From: Pikeienuella piscinae
GTDB taxonomy: Bacteria > Pseudomonadota > Alphaproteobacteria > Rhodobacterales > Rhodobacteraceae
Assembly (NCBI RefSeq): GCF_011044155.1
Contig: NZ_CP049056.1
Location: forward strand, 1,550,001 to 1,614,000
Length of the DNA: 64,000 nucleotides
Reading direction: 5' to 3'
The first letter of the stretch is position 1, and every line of letters begins with the position of its first letter. The notes beneath the pieces were generated by a model. The model was not told the DNA's origin. It saw only the letters and a list, made by a program, of their open reading frames with translations, and did no database searches. The translations under genes were made by a program, and so were the position numbers. This document shows positions 45,860 through 54,627 of the stretch, piece by piece.

Positions 45860-45888
45860 CGGGAGCGCTCAGGCGCTCCCGTTTTTTT
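45860..45888 (+). terminator. Rho-independent terminator
   Basis: A 9-base perfect stem (CGGGAGCGC / GCGCTCCCG, loop TCAG) is followed at once by seven T residues on the plus strand, 29 bases after the stop of the VPLPA-CTERM gene. It is the best intrinsic terminator in the window. Confidence 0.93.
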
Positions 45889-46166
45889 GTGGCGAAGCCA
45901 CTCCTCACCGCCGCATCAGAGTCCGCGAGTCTCCCCATAGCCAGTTCGGCGCTGGCGACCGAGCAAAGTGACCAGGGCGGGTTTAACCGTCCGTGCAAAG
46001 CTTTATCCGGCTGAATAACGGGAGGTCAAACGGCCCATCGGCTAGATGTGCAATCATGCAATCGAAATTAGTGTTTAGATGAAGAGCTTTATTATCGCAT
46101 AACGCAGTTGTTCATTTCGAATCTGACACGCCACGCCCCCACATTTTCTTTCACGATTTCAGACGT
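45889..46166. other. AT-richer intergenic region before the second VPLPA-CTERM gene
   Basis: The 278 bases after the terminator hold no gene I can support. Positions from about 46045 to 46130 are clearly richer in A/T than the rest of the window, with TTTATTATC at about 46087–46095 as a possible -10 area, so this is probably the promoter region of the next gene. A short direct repeat, GCAATC, occurs twice near 46050–46062. Confidence 0.4.
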
Positions 46167-46730
46167 ATGAAGAATCAAATGAACCTGACCATCATGACAT
46201 TTGCCGCCGCAGCCGGCCTCGCGCTCGCCACCGCGGCGCCGGCCGAAGCCGCGACAAAAACCTGGACCCTTCGGGACTGGACCTTCAGCGGCGGCGGCGC
46301 CGCGTCCGGCTGCTACGATTACGACGCCGAAACCGATGCCTTCAGCGCGATCAACATCGTCACCACCGCAGGGTCGATCAGGGGCGGCGACACCTATGTA
46401 AAGGCGGTAAGCCCGTCGACCGCCAGTCTCCCGGATTTCCTGGGCGCCGACACGGGAGGCCCCGGGTTTTCCGGCGACCCCCGCCTGATCGTCAGTCTCG
46501 CGGCGGAAATGACGAATCTGGGAGGATTGATCGCCCTCAACCTCACTGTTGGAGACACGTTCAGATCCGAGGGCATTTGCGCAATCGCGAATTGCGGCGG
46601 CGCAGCGTCGCGACGTCTTCTTGTTGCAGGCTCCGTCGTCTCGGCCGTGCCGCTTCCGGCGCCCGCGTTCCTTCTTGTCGCCGCCCTCGCGGGGCTGGGC
46701 TTCGCCGCCAGGCGGCGAAGCGCCTGTTGA
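46167..46730 (+). CDS. Second VPLPA-CTERM sorting-domain secreted protein
   Basis: The 187-residue product has a signal peptide ending about APAEAA, then a short body with four cysteines (one near 49 and a CAIAN-C pair near 145–151) and no known domain. The C-terminal sorting signal VPLPAPAFLLVAALAGLG is followed by AARRR. It resembles the upstream protein only in the export and sorting signals. The start is uncertain because no good ribosome site is seen; a second ATG four codons in is possible. Confidence 0.82.
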   Translation: MKNQMNLTIMTFAAAAGLALATAAPAEAATKTWTLRDWTFSGGGAASGCYDYDAETDAFSAINIVTTAGSIRGGDTYVKAVSPSTASLPDFLGADTGGPGFSGDPRLIVSLAAEMTNLGGLIALNLTVGDTFRSEGICAIANCGGAASRRLLVAGSVVSAVPLPAPAFLLVAALAGLGFAARRRSAC

Positions 46731-47891
46731 TCAGAGGCAGGAGGTGATCCGGCGGATCGCCTCTTCGATATTCTCCACCGAATTGGCGTAGCTGAAGCGG
46801 ATGTAATCGTCAGCATGAACGCCGAAGCTCGGCCCCGCCACAGTGGCGACGCCGGCCTCCTCCAGAAACCGCTTCTGAAGGGTCTTCGCGTCCATCCCGG
46901 TCCCGCTCACGTTCGGAAAGGCGTAGAACGCCCCCGCGGGATCGAGGCAGGTGAAGCCGGGAAGCTGGTTCAGCCGGCCAACGATCACCTTTCGACGCTC
47001 ATCGAAGGCGCGCATCATCTCCTCCACCGCGTCCTGCGGTCCTTCCAGCGCGGCGATCCCGGCGAATTGCGTCGCCGCGTTCACGCAGGAATGCGCGTTG
47101 ACGCAGAGACGGGTCGCCTTTTCCACCAGTCCGTCCGGCCAATATGACCAACCGAGCCGCCAGCCAGTCATCGCATACGTCTTCGACCAGCCGTCGAGCA
47201 GGATCAGCCGGTCGCGGATCTCCGTGTAGCTCAGGAAACTGACATGCTCGCGCCCCTCATAGAGCATCCGGCAGTAGATCTCATCGGCCAGCACCGCGAC
47301 CTGCGGATGGTCCATCAGCCCGGCGACCAGCTTTTCGATCTCCGCGCGCGGCGTCGCGCCGCCCGTCGGGTTACCCGGCGAATTGACGATGATCAGACGA
47401 GTCTTTTCGGTGATCCCGGCCAGCACCTCCTCGGCGGAAAATGCGAAGCCGTTCTCCTCGCGCAGGACAATCGGAACCGGGGTCGCGCCGGTGTAGCGGA
47501 TCATCGACCGGTAGATCGGAAATCCAGGATCGGGATACATGATCTCGGCCCCAGGTTCACCGAAAAGCATCATCGCGAAAAACATCGTCGGCTTGCCGCC
47601 CGGCATGATGATGATGTTGCCGGGGTCGATCTCGACCCCCCGCCGCGCGGCCACGTCCGCCGCCACCGCCTCGCGAAGCGGCAGAACGCCGTTCGCCGGG
47701 GTGTAACCGTGATGGCCGTCGCGAAGGGCCTTGATCGCCGCGTCGACGACGTGCTCCGGGGTTTTGAAATCCGGCTGACCGATGCCGAGATTGACGATTT
47801 CCTTCCCTTGCCGCTCCAGTTCTGCGGCGCGGGCCAGAACCTCGAACGCACTTTCGGTTTCGAGGCGACTGATGCTTTCGGCGAGGATCAT
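46731..47891 (-). CDS. Class I/II PLP-dependent aminotransferase (aspartate aminotransferase-like)
   Basis: The 386-residue product has VNLGIGQPDFKTPEHVVDAAIKAL, NSPGNPTGG, ADEIYCRMLYEG and the PLP lysine in LDGWSKTYAMTGWRLGW (near residue 236). The RFSYANS C-terminal arginine for the substrate carboxylate is also present. It is a standard cytosolic aspartate/aromatic-type transaminase; the amino acid is not determined. Its ATG overlaps the stop of the reductase gene upstream by four bases. Confidence 0.93.
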   Translation of the reverse strand: MILAESISRLETESAFEVLARAAELERQGKEIVNLGIGQPDFKTPEHVVDAAIKALRDGHHGYTPANGVLPLREAVAADVAARRGVEIDPGNIIIMPGGKPTMFFAMMLFGEPGAEIMYPDPGFPIYRSMIRYTGATPVPIVLREENGFAFSAEEVLAGITEKTRLIIVNSPGNPTGGATPRAEIEKLVAGLMDHPQVAVLADEIYCRMLYEGREHVSFLSYTEIRDRLILLDGWSKTYAMTGWRLGWSYWPDGLVEKATRLCVNAHSCVNAATQFAGIAALEGPQDAVEEMMRAFDERRKVIVGRLNQLPGFTCLDPAGAFYAFPNVSGTGMDAKTLQKRFLEEAGVATVAGPSFGVHADDYIRFSYANSVENIEEAIRRITSCL

Positions 47892-48877
47892 CTAAGGGCT
47901 CCATTCGGGGTGAGAAGAATCTTGCCGCCGCGTCCGCCGGCGGCGGCGTGGCGAAGCGCGTCCGCGAGTTGATCGAGGCCGTATTCCGCCTCCACCGGGC
48001 TGACGATCCGGCCGGCCTCGAACGCCGCGGCCATGTCGGCGAATAGCGCCTCGCGTTCCGGCGCGGAGAGCCTGCCGAGCCCGCGCCCAAGCCAGAAGCC
48101 GGTCAGCGTCTGGCCGCGGACGATAAGGTGCGAGGGCTCGATCTCACAAGGCGCGCCGGACAGGTAGCCATAGTTCACTGTCGTCGCACCATCCGTAAGA
48201 CAATCCGCCATCCAGCGCGTCGCGGGGCCGCCGATTGCGTCGATTCCCAGCGTCGCCGCGGCGTCGCCGATCTCGGTGCGCAAGCGCGCGGCCTGATCCT
48301 CGCCGCCGACGAGGACGATATCGGCGCCGTGCGCCTTCAGCGGCGCGACCAACTCCTCGCGCCTGACGAAATTCGCGGTGTGGGCGCCGATCTCCCTGGC
48401 GAACCGGATGAGATGCAGGCCAACGGCGGAATTTGCGGCGTTCTGCGCGACCCAGTCGCCGGGTTTCAGCTTCACGTAATCCCGGAGCATCAGATACGCG
48501 GTCGGCGGGTTGACCTTCAGTTGCGCCGCATCGCGCCAGGAAAGCGTCTTCGGAATGCGCGCCAGCGCCGCCGCATCGACCTCGACCTTCTCGGCCCAAT
48601 TGGCGCGGGCGAGCACGATAACATGATCGCCGACGGCGAGATCCCCGCCCTCCCCCACCGCTTCGATCACGCCTGCGCCCTCGATCCCGCACGGGGCCGG
48701 GAGCGGGGAGGGACCAGGATAACGCCCCTCGAAACCGAGAAGATCAGCCGGGTTGATCCCGCAGGCCATCATCCTGACGACGGCCCGGCCCGGCCTCGGC
48801 GCGCCGGGGTCCGGAACGTCTACGACCTTGCACACCTCGTGCGGCGCACCGTTGGCGATGAGTTGGACCTGTTTCAA
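47888..48877 (-). CDS. MECR-like 2-enoyl thioester reductase / zinc-free medium-chain dehydrogenase
   Basis: The 329-residue product is a medium-chain reductase resembling mitochondrial trans-2-enoyl reductase. It has INPADLLGFEGRYP, WVAQNAANSAVGLHLIRFARE (the MECR N-A-A-N-S-x-V-G motif) and YGYLSGAPCEIEPSHLIVRGQTLTGFWL. Zinc-ligand cysteines are absent. The start is best placed at a TTG (48877) with AAAGGAAA close upstream; an in-frame start at 48916 adds 13 residues. It is coupled to the aminotransferase by a four-base overlap, a combination with no obvious pathway logic. Confidence 0.85.
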   Translation of the reverse strand: MKQVQLIANGAPHEVCKVVDVPDPGAPRPGRAVVRMMACGINPADLLGFEGRYPGPSPLPAPCGIEGAGVIEAVGEGGDLAVGDHVIVLARANWAEKVEVDAAALARIPKTLSWRDAAQLKVNPPTAYLMLRDYVKLKPGDWVAQNAANSAVGLHLIRFAREIGAHTANFVRREELVAPLKAHGADIVLVGGEDQAARLRTEIGDAAATLGIDAIGGPATRWMADCLTDGATTVNYGYLSGAPCEIEPSHLIVRGQTLTGFWLGRGLGRLSAPEREALFADMAAAFEAGRIVSPVEAEYGLDQLADALRHAAAGGRGGKILLTPNGALR

Positions 48878-49268
48878 CGGGTTTCCTTTCAGGCGACGAT
48901 GGGCGACGGTGCCCATTCATATATCTGTCCGCTCCCCCGCGAGGCGCAGGGCGACATTTGAAATCGCGCGCGCTCTTCTGTCTGGAGAGGCGGCGCGCTT
49001 TACGCCATCTCCGGCCAGGCCCGCGTGGCTCTCCGTCCCGGCGGAGAGATGGATACGCCAATTCGGGGCCTAGCGCATTGGTAGCCGCCGGCCCGGCCGC
49101 GTCAACGCCCCGCGACCGGCAGGCGAGCGGGTCTCGCTTTCGTGCGTGGCGGGATGGGGCCGAAAGGTCTATGTTGACAGGAGCGGAGGGGCGCAAGCCG
49201 TCGCCTCGCTCCTTCGCCCCGTGATGCCCCCTAGGGCCTGAGATGCGGCGGGCTGAGGAGACAAGCGG
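48878..49268. other. Intergenic region between divergent MECR-like and CBS genes
   Basis: No protein-coding frame in these 391 bases has support. GAGGAGA at the right end is the ribosome site of the CBS gene. An imperfect inverted repeat (CCATCTCCG near 49007 and CGGAGAGATGG near 49041) could fold. The region probably holds two promoters facing outward, which I could not place. Confidence 0.4.
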
Positions 49269-49706
49269 ATGAAAGTCAAAGATGTCTTGAAAGCCAAGCG
49301 CGACCGCGGGGTCGTGACGGTGCTGCCAGGTGAGACCGTCGAGATTCTCGCCCATAAGCTCAGGCTGGCTCAGGTCGGCGCGCTGATTGTCAGCGGGGAC
49401 GGCTCCGCGATGCTCGGCATCGTCTCGGAGCGCGATATCGCCAGATGCCTCGCCGAAAGGGGCGCGGAGGCGCATCGCGCCACGGTCAAGGAGATCATGT
49501 CGACCGAGGTCATGACTTGCGCGCCGGAGGACAGCCTCACTTCGGTCGCGCGCCAGATGACGGCGCGGCGCTTTCGCCACATGCCGGTGGTTGAGCGCGG
49601 CCGACTCGTCGGCATGGTCAGCATCGGCGATATCGTGAAGCACCGGCTGGCGGAGGTCGAGATGGAGGCGGACGTGCTCCGCGACATCGCGATGGCCGGG
49701 CACTGA
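49269..49706 (+). CDS. Two-CBS-domain protein
   Basis: The 145-residue product consists of a CBS pair. CBS1 runs about 8–65 (VVTVLPGETVEILAHKL, GALIVSGDG, GIVSERDIARCL) and CBS2 about 72–130 (IMSTEVMTCAPEDSLTSVARQM, HMPVVERGRLVGMVSIGDIV). Such small standalone proteins bind adenosine nucleotides (AMP, ATP, SAM or NADH) and regulate partners. AGGAGA precedes the ATG. There is no fused effector and no clear partner next to it. Confidence 0.93.
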   Translation: MKVKDVLKAKRDRGVVTVLPGETVEILAHKLRLAQVGALIVSGDGSAMLGIVSERDIARCLAERGAEAHRATVKEIMSTEVMTCAPEDSLTSVARQMTARRFRHMPVVERGRLVGMVSIGDIVKHRLAEVEMEADVLRDIAMAGH

Positions 49707-49720
49707 AACGAACGGCGGCG

Positions 49721-50851
49721 CTACTCCGCTGCCGCCTCGGCTTCCGCCCGGCTCTTGCCGGTCACTTCCTGCGCTAGCGCCGCCGCCATGAATGCGTCGA
49801 GATCGCCGTCGAGCACGCCCTGGCTGTCAGAGGTCTCTACCCCGGTCCGCAGGTCCTTCACCATCTGGTAGGGCTGCAGGACATAGGAGCGGATCTGATT
49901 GCCCCAGCCGATATCCCCCTTGGCGTCATGCGCGTCCTGGATCGCCTGATTGCGCCGTCTGAGCTCGAGGTCGTAGAGCCGAGATTTCAATGCCTTCATC
50001 GCTATATCGCGGTTCTGATGCTGGGATTTTTCCGAACTCGTCACGACGATATTGGTCGGAATATGGGTGATCCGAACGGCTGAATCGGTGGTGTTCACGT
50101 GCTGCCCGCCGGCCCCGGACGACCGGTATGTATCGATCCTGATATCATTCGGCGCGATCTCGATCTCGATCGAGTCATCCACCACCGGATAAACCCAGAC
50201 CGAGGAGAAGGAGGTATGCCGGCGCGCCGCGCTGTCGAAGGGCGAGATGCGGACGAGCCGGTGAACTCCGCTTTCCGATTTCAGCCAACCAAAGGCGTTC
50301 TGTCCCTTGATGAGATAGGTCGCGGATTTGATCCCGGCCTCCTCGCCGGCGTTCATCGCGGTCAGTTCGACCTTGTAGCCGCGACGCTCGGCCCAGCGGA
50401 CATACATCCGCGCCAGCATCGCGGCCCAGTCGCAGCTTTCAGTGCCGCCGGCGCCGGCGTTGATCTCCAGATAGGTATCGTTGGCGTCGGCCTCGCCATC
50501 GAGCAGCGCCTCCAGTTCCTTCTCCGCCGCGCTGTCGCGGAGCTTCGCGAGCGCCGCCTCCGCTTCGGCGACCACCTCGTCGTCATTCTCCGCCTCGCCC
50601 AGCGCGATCAGCTCGATATTATCGGCGAGATCGCGCGCCAGCGCGTTGTAGCCATCGATCTTGTCGGCGAGGGTCTGGCGTTCGCGCATCACCTTCTGCG
50701 CGTGGGCGGGATCGTTCCAGAGTTCCGGATCTTCGGCGCGCGCGTTCAGCTCGTCCAGGCGGCGCTCGGCGCTCTCCCAGCCGATGCGCTGGCGCAGGAG
50801 CGCCATCGATTTCTCGATGGCTTCGACGATGGATTGCGTTTCGGCGCGCAT
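49721..50851 (-). CDS. prfB: Peptide chain release factor 2
   Basis: RF2 ends translation at UGA and UAA. The 376-residue product has the PCRF helical domain ([20 protein letters not shown]), the [15 protein letters not shown] region and the peptidyl-hydrolysis motif [20 protein letters not shown]. The C-terminal [19 protein letters not shown] is also present. The frame is uninterrupted at the point where E. coli uses a programmed +1 shift, so there is no UGA autoregulation. The ATG at 50851 matches family length. It is convergent with the CBS gene, 14 bases apart. Confidence 0.96.
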   Translation of the reverse strand: MRAETQSIVEAIEKSMALLRQRIGWESAERRLDELNARAEDPELWNDPAHAQKVMRERQTLADKIDGYNALARDLADNIELIALGEAENDDEVVAEAEAALAKLRDSAAEKELEALLDGEADANDTYLEINAGAGGTESCDWAAMLARMYVRWAERRGYKVELTAMNAGEEAGIKSATYLIKGQNAFGWLKSESGVHRLVRISPFDSAARRHTSFSSVWVYPVVDDSIEIEIAPNDIRIDTYRSSGAGGQHVNTTDSAVRITHIPTNIVVTSSEKSQHQNRDIAMKALKSRLYDLELRRRNQAIQDAHDAKGDIGWGNQIRSYVLQPYQMVKDLRTGVETSDSQGVLDGDLDAFMAAALAQEVTGKSRAEAEAAAE

Positions 50852-51158
50852 GGGATTGGCTCTCGGTATTGCGTTCCGTCCCCACATATGCCGCTGCGCC
50901 GCCCCGGTCAAAGGCGGGGCCACGCCGATGCGCCGCCGGCACGCCCACGCCGACCTCCCAACGCCGCAATGATCCGGTCTCCTACCGAATTGACGCTTCT
51001 CCGCATCCATCTTCACGCGAATATCACTCGCCGCTCCGTCGGCTCGTGTTCTGGTTCGGCGATCAGGGCGTACGGCGATCCCGGCCGCCGACGGGCTCCG
51101 GGCTCCGGCGTCGACAGTGCGCGGCTTCGCGTCTCGGGCGCGGGCCGCCGCCGGCGAG
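50852..51158. other. Intergenic region between divergent prfB and the RTX-repeat gene
   Basis: No further gene is supported here. The right part, from 51117, could be an N-terminal extension of the RTX protein if its GTG is used. A promoter for each flanking gene is expected, but none is clear. Confidence 0.35.
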
Positions 51159-51773
51159 ATGCTCGAAGAGAGCTTCCCCCTCACCAACGCGTTCGAAGCA
51201 CAACCGCCAGCGCCGAGCGACCAGCCGTCGCCGTTCCCGCTTCTGGCTCCGGCGGACTTCGCCACCGTGTTCGCGACGCGGATCATTTACGCCGGCGGCG
51301 GCGATCTGGGCCGGTTCGAGAACAGCACGCCGATCCCCGCTGAAGCGGACGGAAGTGGCGGCGCGGACACGCTCATCGGCGGCTCGGCTGACGATACGCT
51401 CTTCGGCGGCTCCGGCGACGATCACCTCTTCCCTGGTGTCGCCTCCAATCTGGCGAGAGGCGGGGACGGGAACGACCTGATCGATGCTTATGGCGCCTCG
51501 GGCAACGCGAACGACTTGAACCGTCTCTGCGGCAGCGCCGGCGAAGATACATTCATGGGCGATCCACTCTCGGGCGACAATATCGCCGGCGCGTTCGGCG
51601 ATCTATCTCTGGGCGATGGCGACCCCGACCAGCTTTTCGGCTTCAACAATGCAGGCTCGGCGCCCATTTATCAATTCGCCACAGGGCAAGATACGATCGT
51701 GGATGACGGCGCCGCAATCCCAGAGGGCAGCCCGGAACTGCCACAATCGAGCCCCGAGGTGGATTGCGACTGA
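51159..51773 (+). CDS. RTX-type calcium-binding repeat protein
   Basis: The 204-residue product has a Pro-rich N-terminal part and then nonapeptide repeats of the GGxGxDxLx type ([29 protein letters not shown], about 77–105, shown here as repeats and not as one motif). Further degenerate ones follow ([28 protein letters not shown]). Such repeats fold with calcium outside the cell after type I export. No ABC exporter is nearby. The start is uncertain: an ATG at 51159 or a GTG at 51117, neither with a good ribosome site. It lies between prfB and mrcA, on the opposite strand. Confidence 0.75.
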   Translation: MLEESFPLTNAFEAQPPAPSDQPSPFPLLAPADFATVFATRIIYAGGGDLGRFENSTPIPAEADGSGGADTLIGGSADDTLFGGSGDDHLFPGVASNLARGGDGNDLIDAYGASGNANDLNRLCGSAGEDTFMGDPLSGDNIAGAFGDLSLGDGDPDQLFGFNNAGSAPIYQFATGQDTIVDDGAAIPEGSPELPQSSPEVDCD

Positions 51774-51796
51774 GGCGCCCGGCGCCGGGCGCGCAT

Positions 51797-54412
51797 TCAG
51801 TAGAGCCCGCCGCTCTCCAGATCCCGGTCCAAACTGCGCGGCGGTTGCGGGCGGGCCGGGCGCTCGATCGCGCCGCCCTCCGCCCCGGTTTCGGCTCCAT
51901 ATTCCGCGCCGCCGGCGGCGTCGCTCTCACCATCGCCGATCGTCGCCGCGTCGCCGCCAAGCGACATCGGCAGATCGCCGCCGCCAAAGAAGGAAGAGGA
52001 AAGATCGCCGACAACCGCCGCGGTCTGATACATGTCCGGCGCCTGACCGGCGCGGAACACCTCGCGGATTGCACTGCCGCCGGATCCGTCCGGCACGCGC
52101 TCACCAGTGTAGCGGTCGACCATGGCGAACTCGACGCCCTCGGGCGCCTTGAACTCGCCCGCCGGGTGGGTCTTCAGCGCCTCCTCCATGAAGGCTTGGA
52201 AAACCGGCGCGCACTGCCCGCCGCCGGTGCCGCCTCTACCCATCGGCGTCGGATTGTCGTAACCGATGAAGCAACCGGCCACGAGGTTTGGCGTGAAGCC
52301 GACGAACCAGGCATCCTTGGCGTCGTTGGTCGTGCCAGTCTTGCCGGCGACCGGCACGCCGAGCGCGGAAAGCCGCGCCGCGGTGCCGCGTGAGGCGACG
52401 CCCTCCATCAGCGAAACGAGCTGATAGGCGGTGATCCGATCCATGATTCGTTTCGCCACCGGTCGCGGCCACGGCTCGCGCTCGCCCGGTGCGTCGGCGG
52501 CGCAGGCGTCGCATTCCCTCCGGTCATGGCGATAGATTGTCTCTCCACGCCGATCTTGAACCCTGTCGACCAGCGTCGGCTCGACCCGCCTGCCGCCATT
52601 AGCGAACATTCCGTAAGCCGCGACCATCCGCCAGAGCGTCGTCTCGCCAGCGCCGAGCGCGTAACTGAGATGCGACGGCATGTCGTCATAAACACCGAAG
52701 CGTTCCGCGTAATCGGCGACGATATCCATGCCGACATCCTGCGCGAGGCGGACGGTCATCAGGTTGCGCGACATCTCCAGCCCGAGCCGCAGCGGCGAGG
52801 GGCCGTAGAACTTGTTGGAGTAATTCTTCGGCTTCCAGTCCCCGCCGGCGAAGGAGACGACGACGGGCGCGTCCAGCACGATGGTCGCCGGCGAATAGCC
52901 GTTGTCCAACGCGGCGGCGTAGACGAAGGGTTTGAAGCTCGAGCCGGGCTGCCGGTAAGCCTGCGTCGCTCGATCAAAGACGCTCGCCTCGTACGAAAAC
53001 CCGCCCTGAAGCGCGAGCACGCGGCCGGTATGCGGGTCCATCGCCATGAAGGCGCCCTGGATGAGAGGCACCTGGCGCAACGACCAGCGCGCGAAGCTGC
53101 CGTCATCCTTGTTGATTCGCTTGACGAGAATCACGTCGCCGACCGAGAAAACGTCGGACGGTTTCCTCGGGGCCGCGCCCAGGCGCCCCCCGTCGAGGCG
53201 CGGTCGCGCCCACTTCACATCGTCGAACGGGATGTAATGGCCGTCGGAATCCTCCTCGACCTCGTGAATGCCGATCCGCGCACTTTTCTCCCCCACCTCG
53301 AGCACCACAGCCTTCGTCCAGCCCTCGATATCGGAGGGCGCCGGCGCGGCGGCGAGCGCTTCGCGCCAGCCCGCCTCGTCATCGGCGCTGATCCCCTCGA
53401 GAGTCGAGAGCGGGCCGCGCCAGCCGTCGCGCTCACGGTCCCACCGCTCCAGCTTGTCGCGCAGCGCACGCGCACCGAGCGACTGCAACTCCGGGTCCAT
53501 CGTCGCGCGCACCGTCAGGCCGCCGCCGAACAGCTCCTTCTTGCCGAGCTTCTGGGAAAGCTGGCGACGAATCTCGTCGGTGAAATAAGTGTAGTTCGGT
53601 ATTGGCGGCAGATCGCTTTCGATCTCACCGCCGATCACCGTCGCCAGCGGCCGCGCCTTCGCCGCCTCGGCCTCGGCGCGGTCAAGGTAACCGTTCTGCG
53701 CCATCTCCTCCAGCACGTAATTCCGCCGCGCTACGGCGGCGTCGCGCTGACGCACAGGATGATAGCTGGACGGCGCCTTGGGCAGCGCCGCGAGATAGGC
53801 CGCCTCCTCCGGCGCCAATTCGCCCGGCGTCTTGCCGAAATAGCGCCGCGCGGCGGCGGTTACGCCATAGGCGTTCTGCCCGAGAAAGATTTCGTTCAGG
53901 TAGAGTTCGAGGATCTGATCCTTGCTCAGCGCGCTCTCGATTCTGGACGAGAGGATGAACTCCTTGATCTTGCGCTCAACCGCGCTTTCCGAGTTAAGGA
54001 GGAAATTCTTGATCACCTGCTGAGTTATCGTGGAGGCGCCGCGCAGCCGCTCACCGGTCTGAACTCGGCGCACATTGTCGACCATCGCTTTCACAACGCC
54101 GAGCCCGTCGACGCCGCCGTGATCGTAGAAATTCTTGTCCTCGGCGGAGATGAACGCCTGCTTCACCAGCGCCGGAATTTCGTCGATAGGCGTGAAAATC
54201 CGCCGCTCCTCGGCGAATTCGGCTATCACCTCGCCCTCGCCGGAATAGACCCGGCTCAGCGTCGCTGGCTGATAGTTCGTCAGTTCATCGTAATCGGGCA
54301 GGTCGCGGTCGTAGATCCAGAGCACGGCGCCGATCACGGCGACGCCGGCTACAACCGCGATCGAGCCCGCGCTGAATAGAAAGCCGAAGAAACGGATCAT
54401 GGCGCCTGTCAT
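51797..54412 (-). CDS. mrcA: Penicillin-binding protein 1A (bifunctional glycosyltransferase/transpeptidase)
   Basis: PBP1A polymerises and crosslinks peptidoglycan. The 871-residue product has one N-terminal membrane helix and a GT51 glycosyltransferase domain (FISAEDKNFYDHGGVD with the catalytic glutamate, RGASTITQQVIKNFLL). It then has an OB-like insert and a transpeptidase domain with SSFKP (nucleophile Ser), an SxN-like element and AGKTGTTNDAKDAWFVG. The C-terminal 80 residues are low complexity. An alternative ATG at 54400 gives MIRFFGFLF. The gene follows prfB's neighbourhood but is separated from it by the RTX gene. Confidence 0.96.
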   Translation of the reverse strand: MTGAMIRFFGFLFSAGSIAVVAGVAVIGAVLWIYDRDLPDYDELTNYQPATLSRVYSGEGEVIAEFAEERRIFTPIDEIPALVKQAFISAEDKNFYDHGGVDGLGVVKAMVDNVRRVQTGERLRGASTITQQVIKNFLLNSESAVERKIKEFILSSRIESALSKDQILELYLNEIFLGQNAYGVTAAARRYFGKTPGELAPEEAAYLAALPKAPSSYHPVRQRDAAVARRNYVLEEMAQNGYLDRAEAEAAKARPLATVIGGEIESDLPPIPNYTYFTDEIRRQLSQKLGKKELFGGGLTVRATMDPELQSLGARALRDKLERWDRERDGWRGPLSTLEGISADDEAGWREALAAAPAPSDIEGWTKAVVLEVGEKSARIGIHEVEEDSDGHYIPFDDVKWARPRLDGGRLGAAPRKPSDVFSVGDVILVKRINKDDGSFARWSLRQVPLIQGAFMAMDPHTGRVLALQGGFSYEASVFDRATQAYRQPGSSFKPFVYAAALDNGYSPATIVLDAPVVVSFAGGDWKPKNYSNKFYGPSPLRLGLEMSRNLMTVRLAQDVGMDIVADYAERFGVYDDMPSHLSYALGAGETTLWRMVAAYGMFANGGRRVEPTLVDRVQDRRGETIYRHDRRECDACAADAPGEREPWPRPVAKRIMDRITAYQLVSLMEGVASRGTAARLSALGVPVAGKTGTTNDAKDAWFVGFTPNLVAGCFIGYDNPTPMGRGGTGGGQCAPVFQAFMEEALKTHPAGEFKAPEGVEFAMVDRYTGERVPDGSGGSAIREVFRAGQAPDMYQTAAVVGDLSSSFFGGGDLPMSLGGDAATIGDGESDAAGGAEYGAETGAEGGAIERPARPQPPRSLDRDLESGGLY

Positions 54413-54627
54413 TGCTCTCGCGCCGCGATGGGCGCCTGTCGCCTCCTCCTATATAAGTATCGCGGCGGCGATTTGAGGCCCTTTCGCGAATTTTTCGAGG
54501 ATTCCGGCGTCATGCGCGCCCCGGCGCCTGCGCCCGATCGGCGCGCCGCGGATTCGAACCCGGTCCGCCTTGCCTAGTCGAGGGTCACGAACCTAAGCTG
54601 CGCCGACCCGATGGAGCCGCCCCCAGC

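Noticed and set aside
48958-49224. An 88-codon plus-strand frame in the gap before the CBS gene
   Set aside because: It is Arg/Ser/Pro-rich with no ribosome site or recognisable sequence.
50362-50851. A programmed frameshift in prfB
   Set aside because: The frame is continuous through the usual shift region, with no in-frame TGA.
54545-54575. A GGGTTCGAATCC-like stretch on the minus strand resembling a tRNA T-arm
   Set aside because: The flanking bases do not form a T-stem, and no anticodon arm or acceptor stem is found around it.
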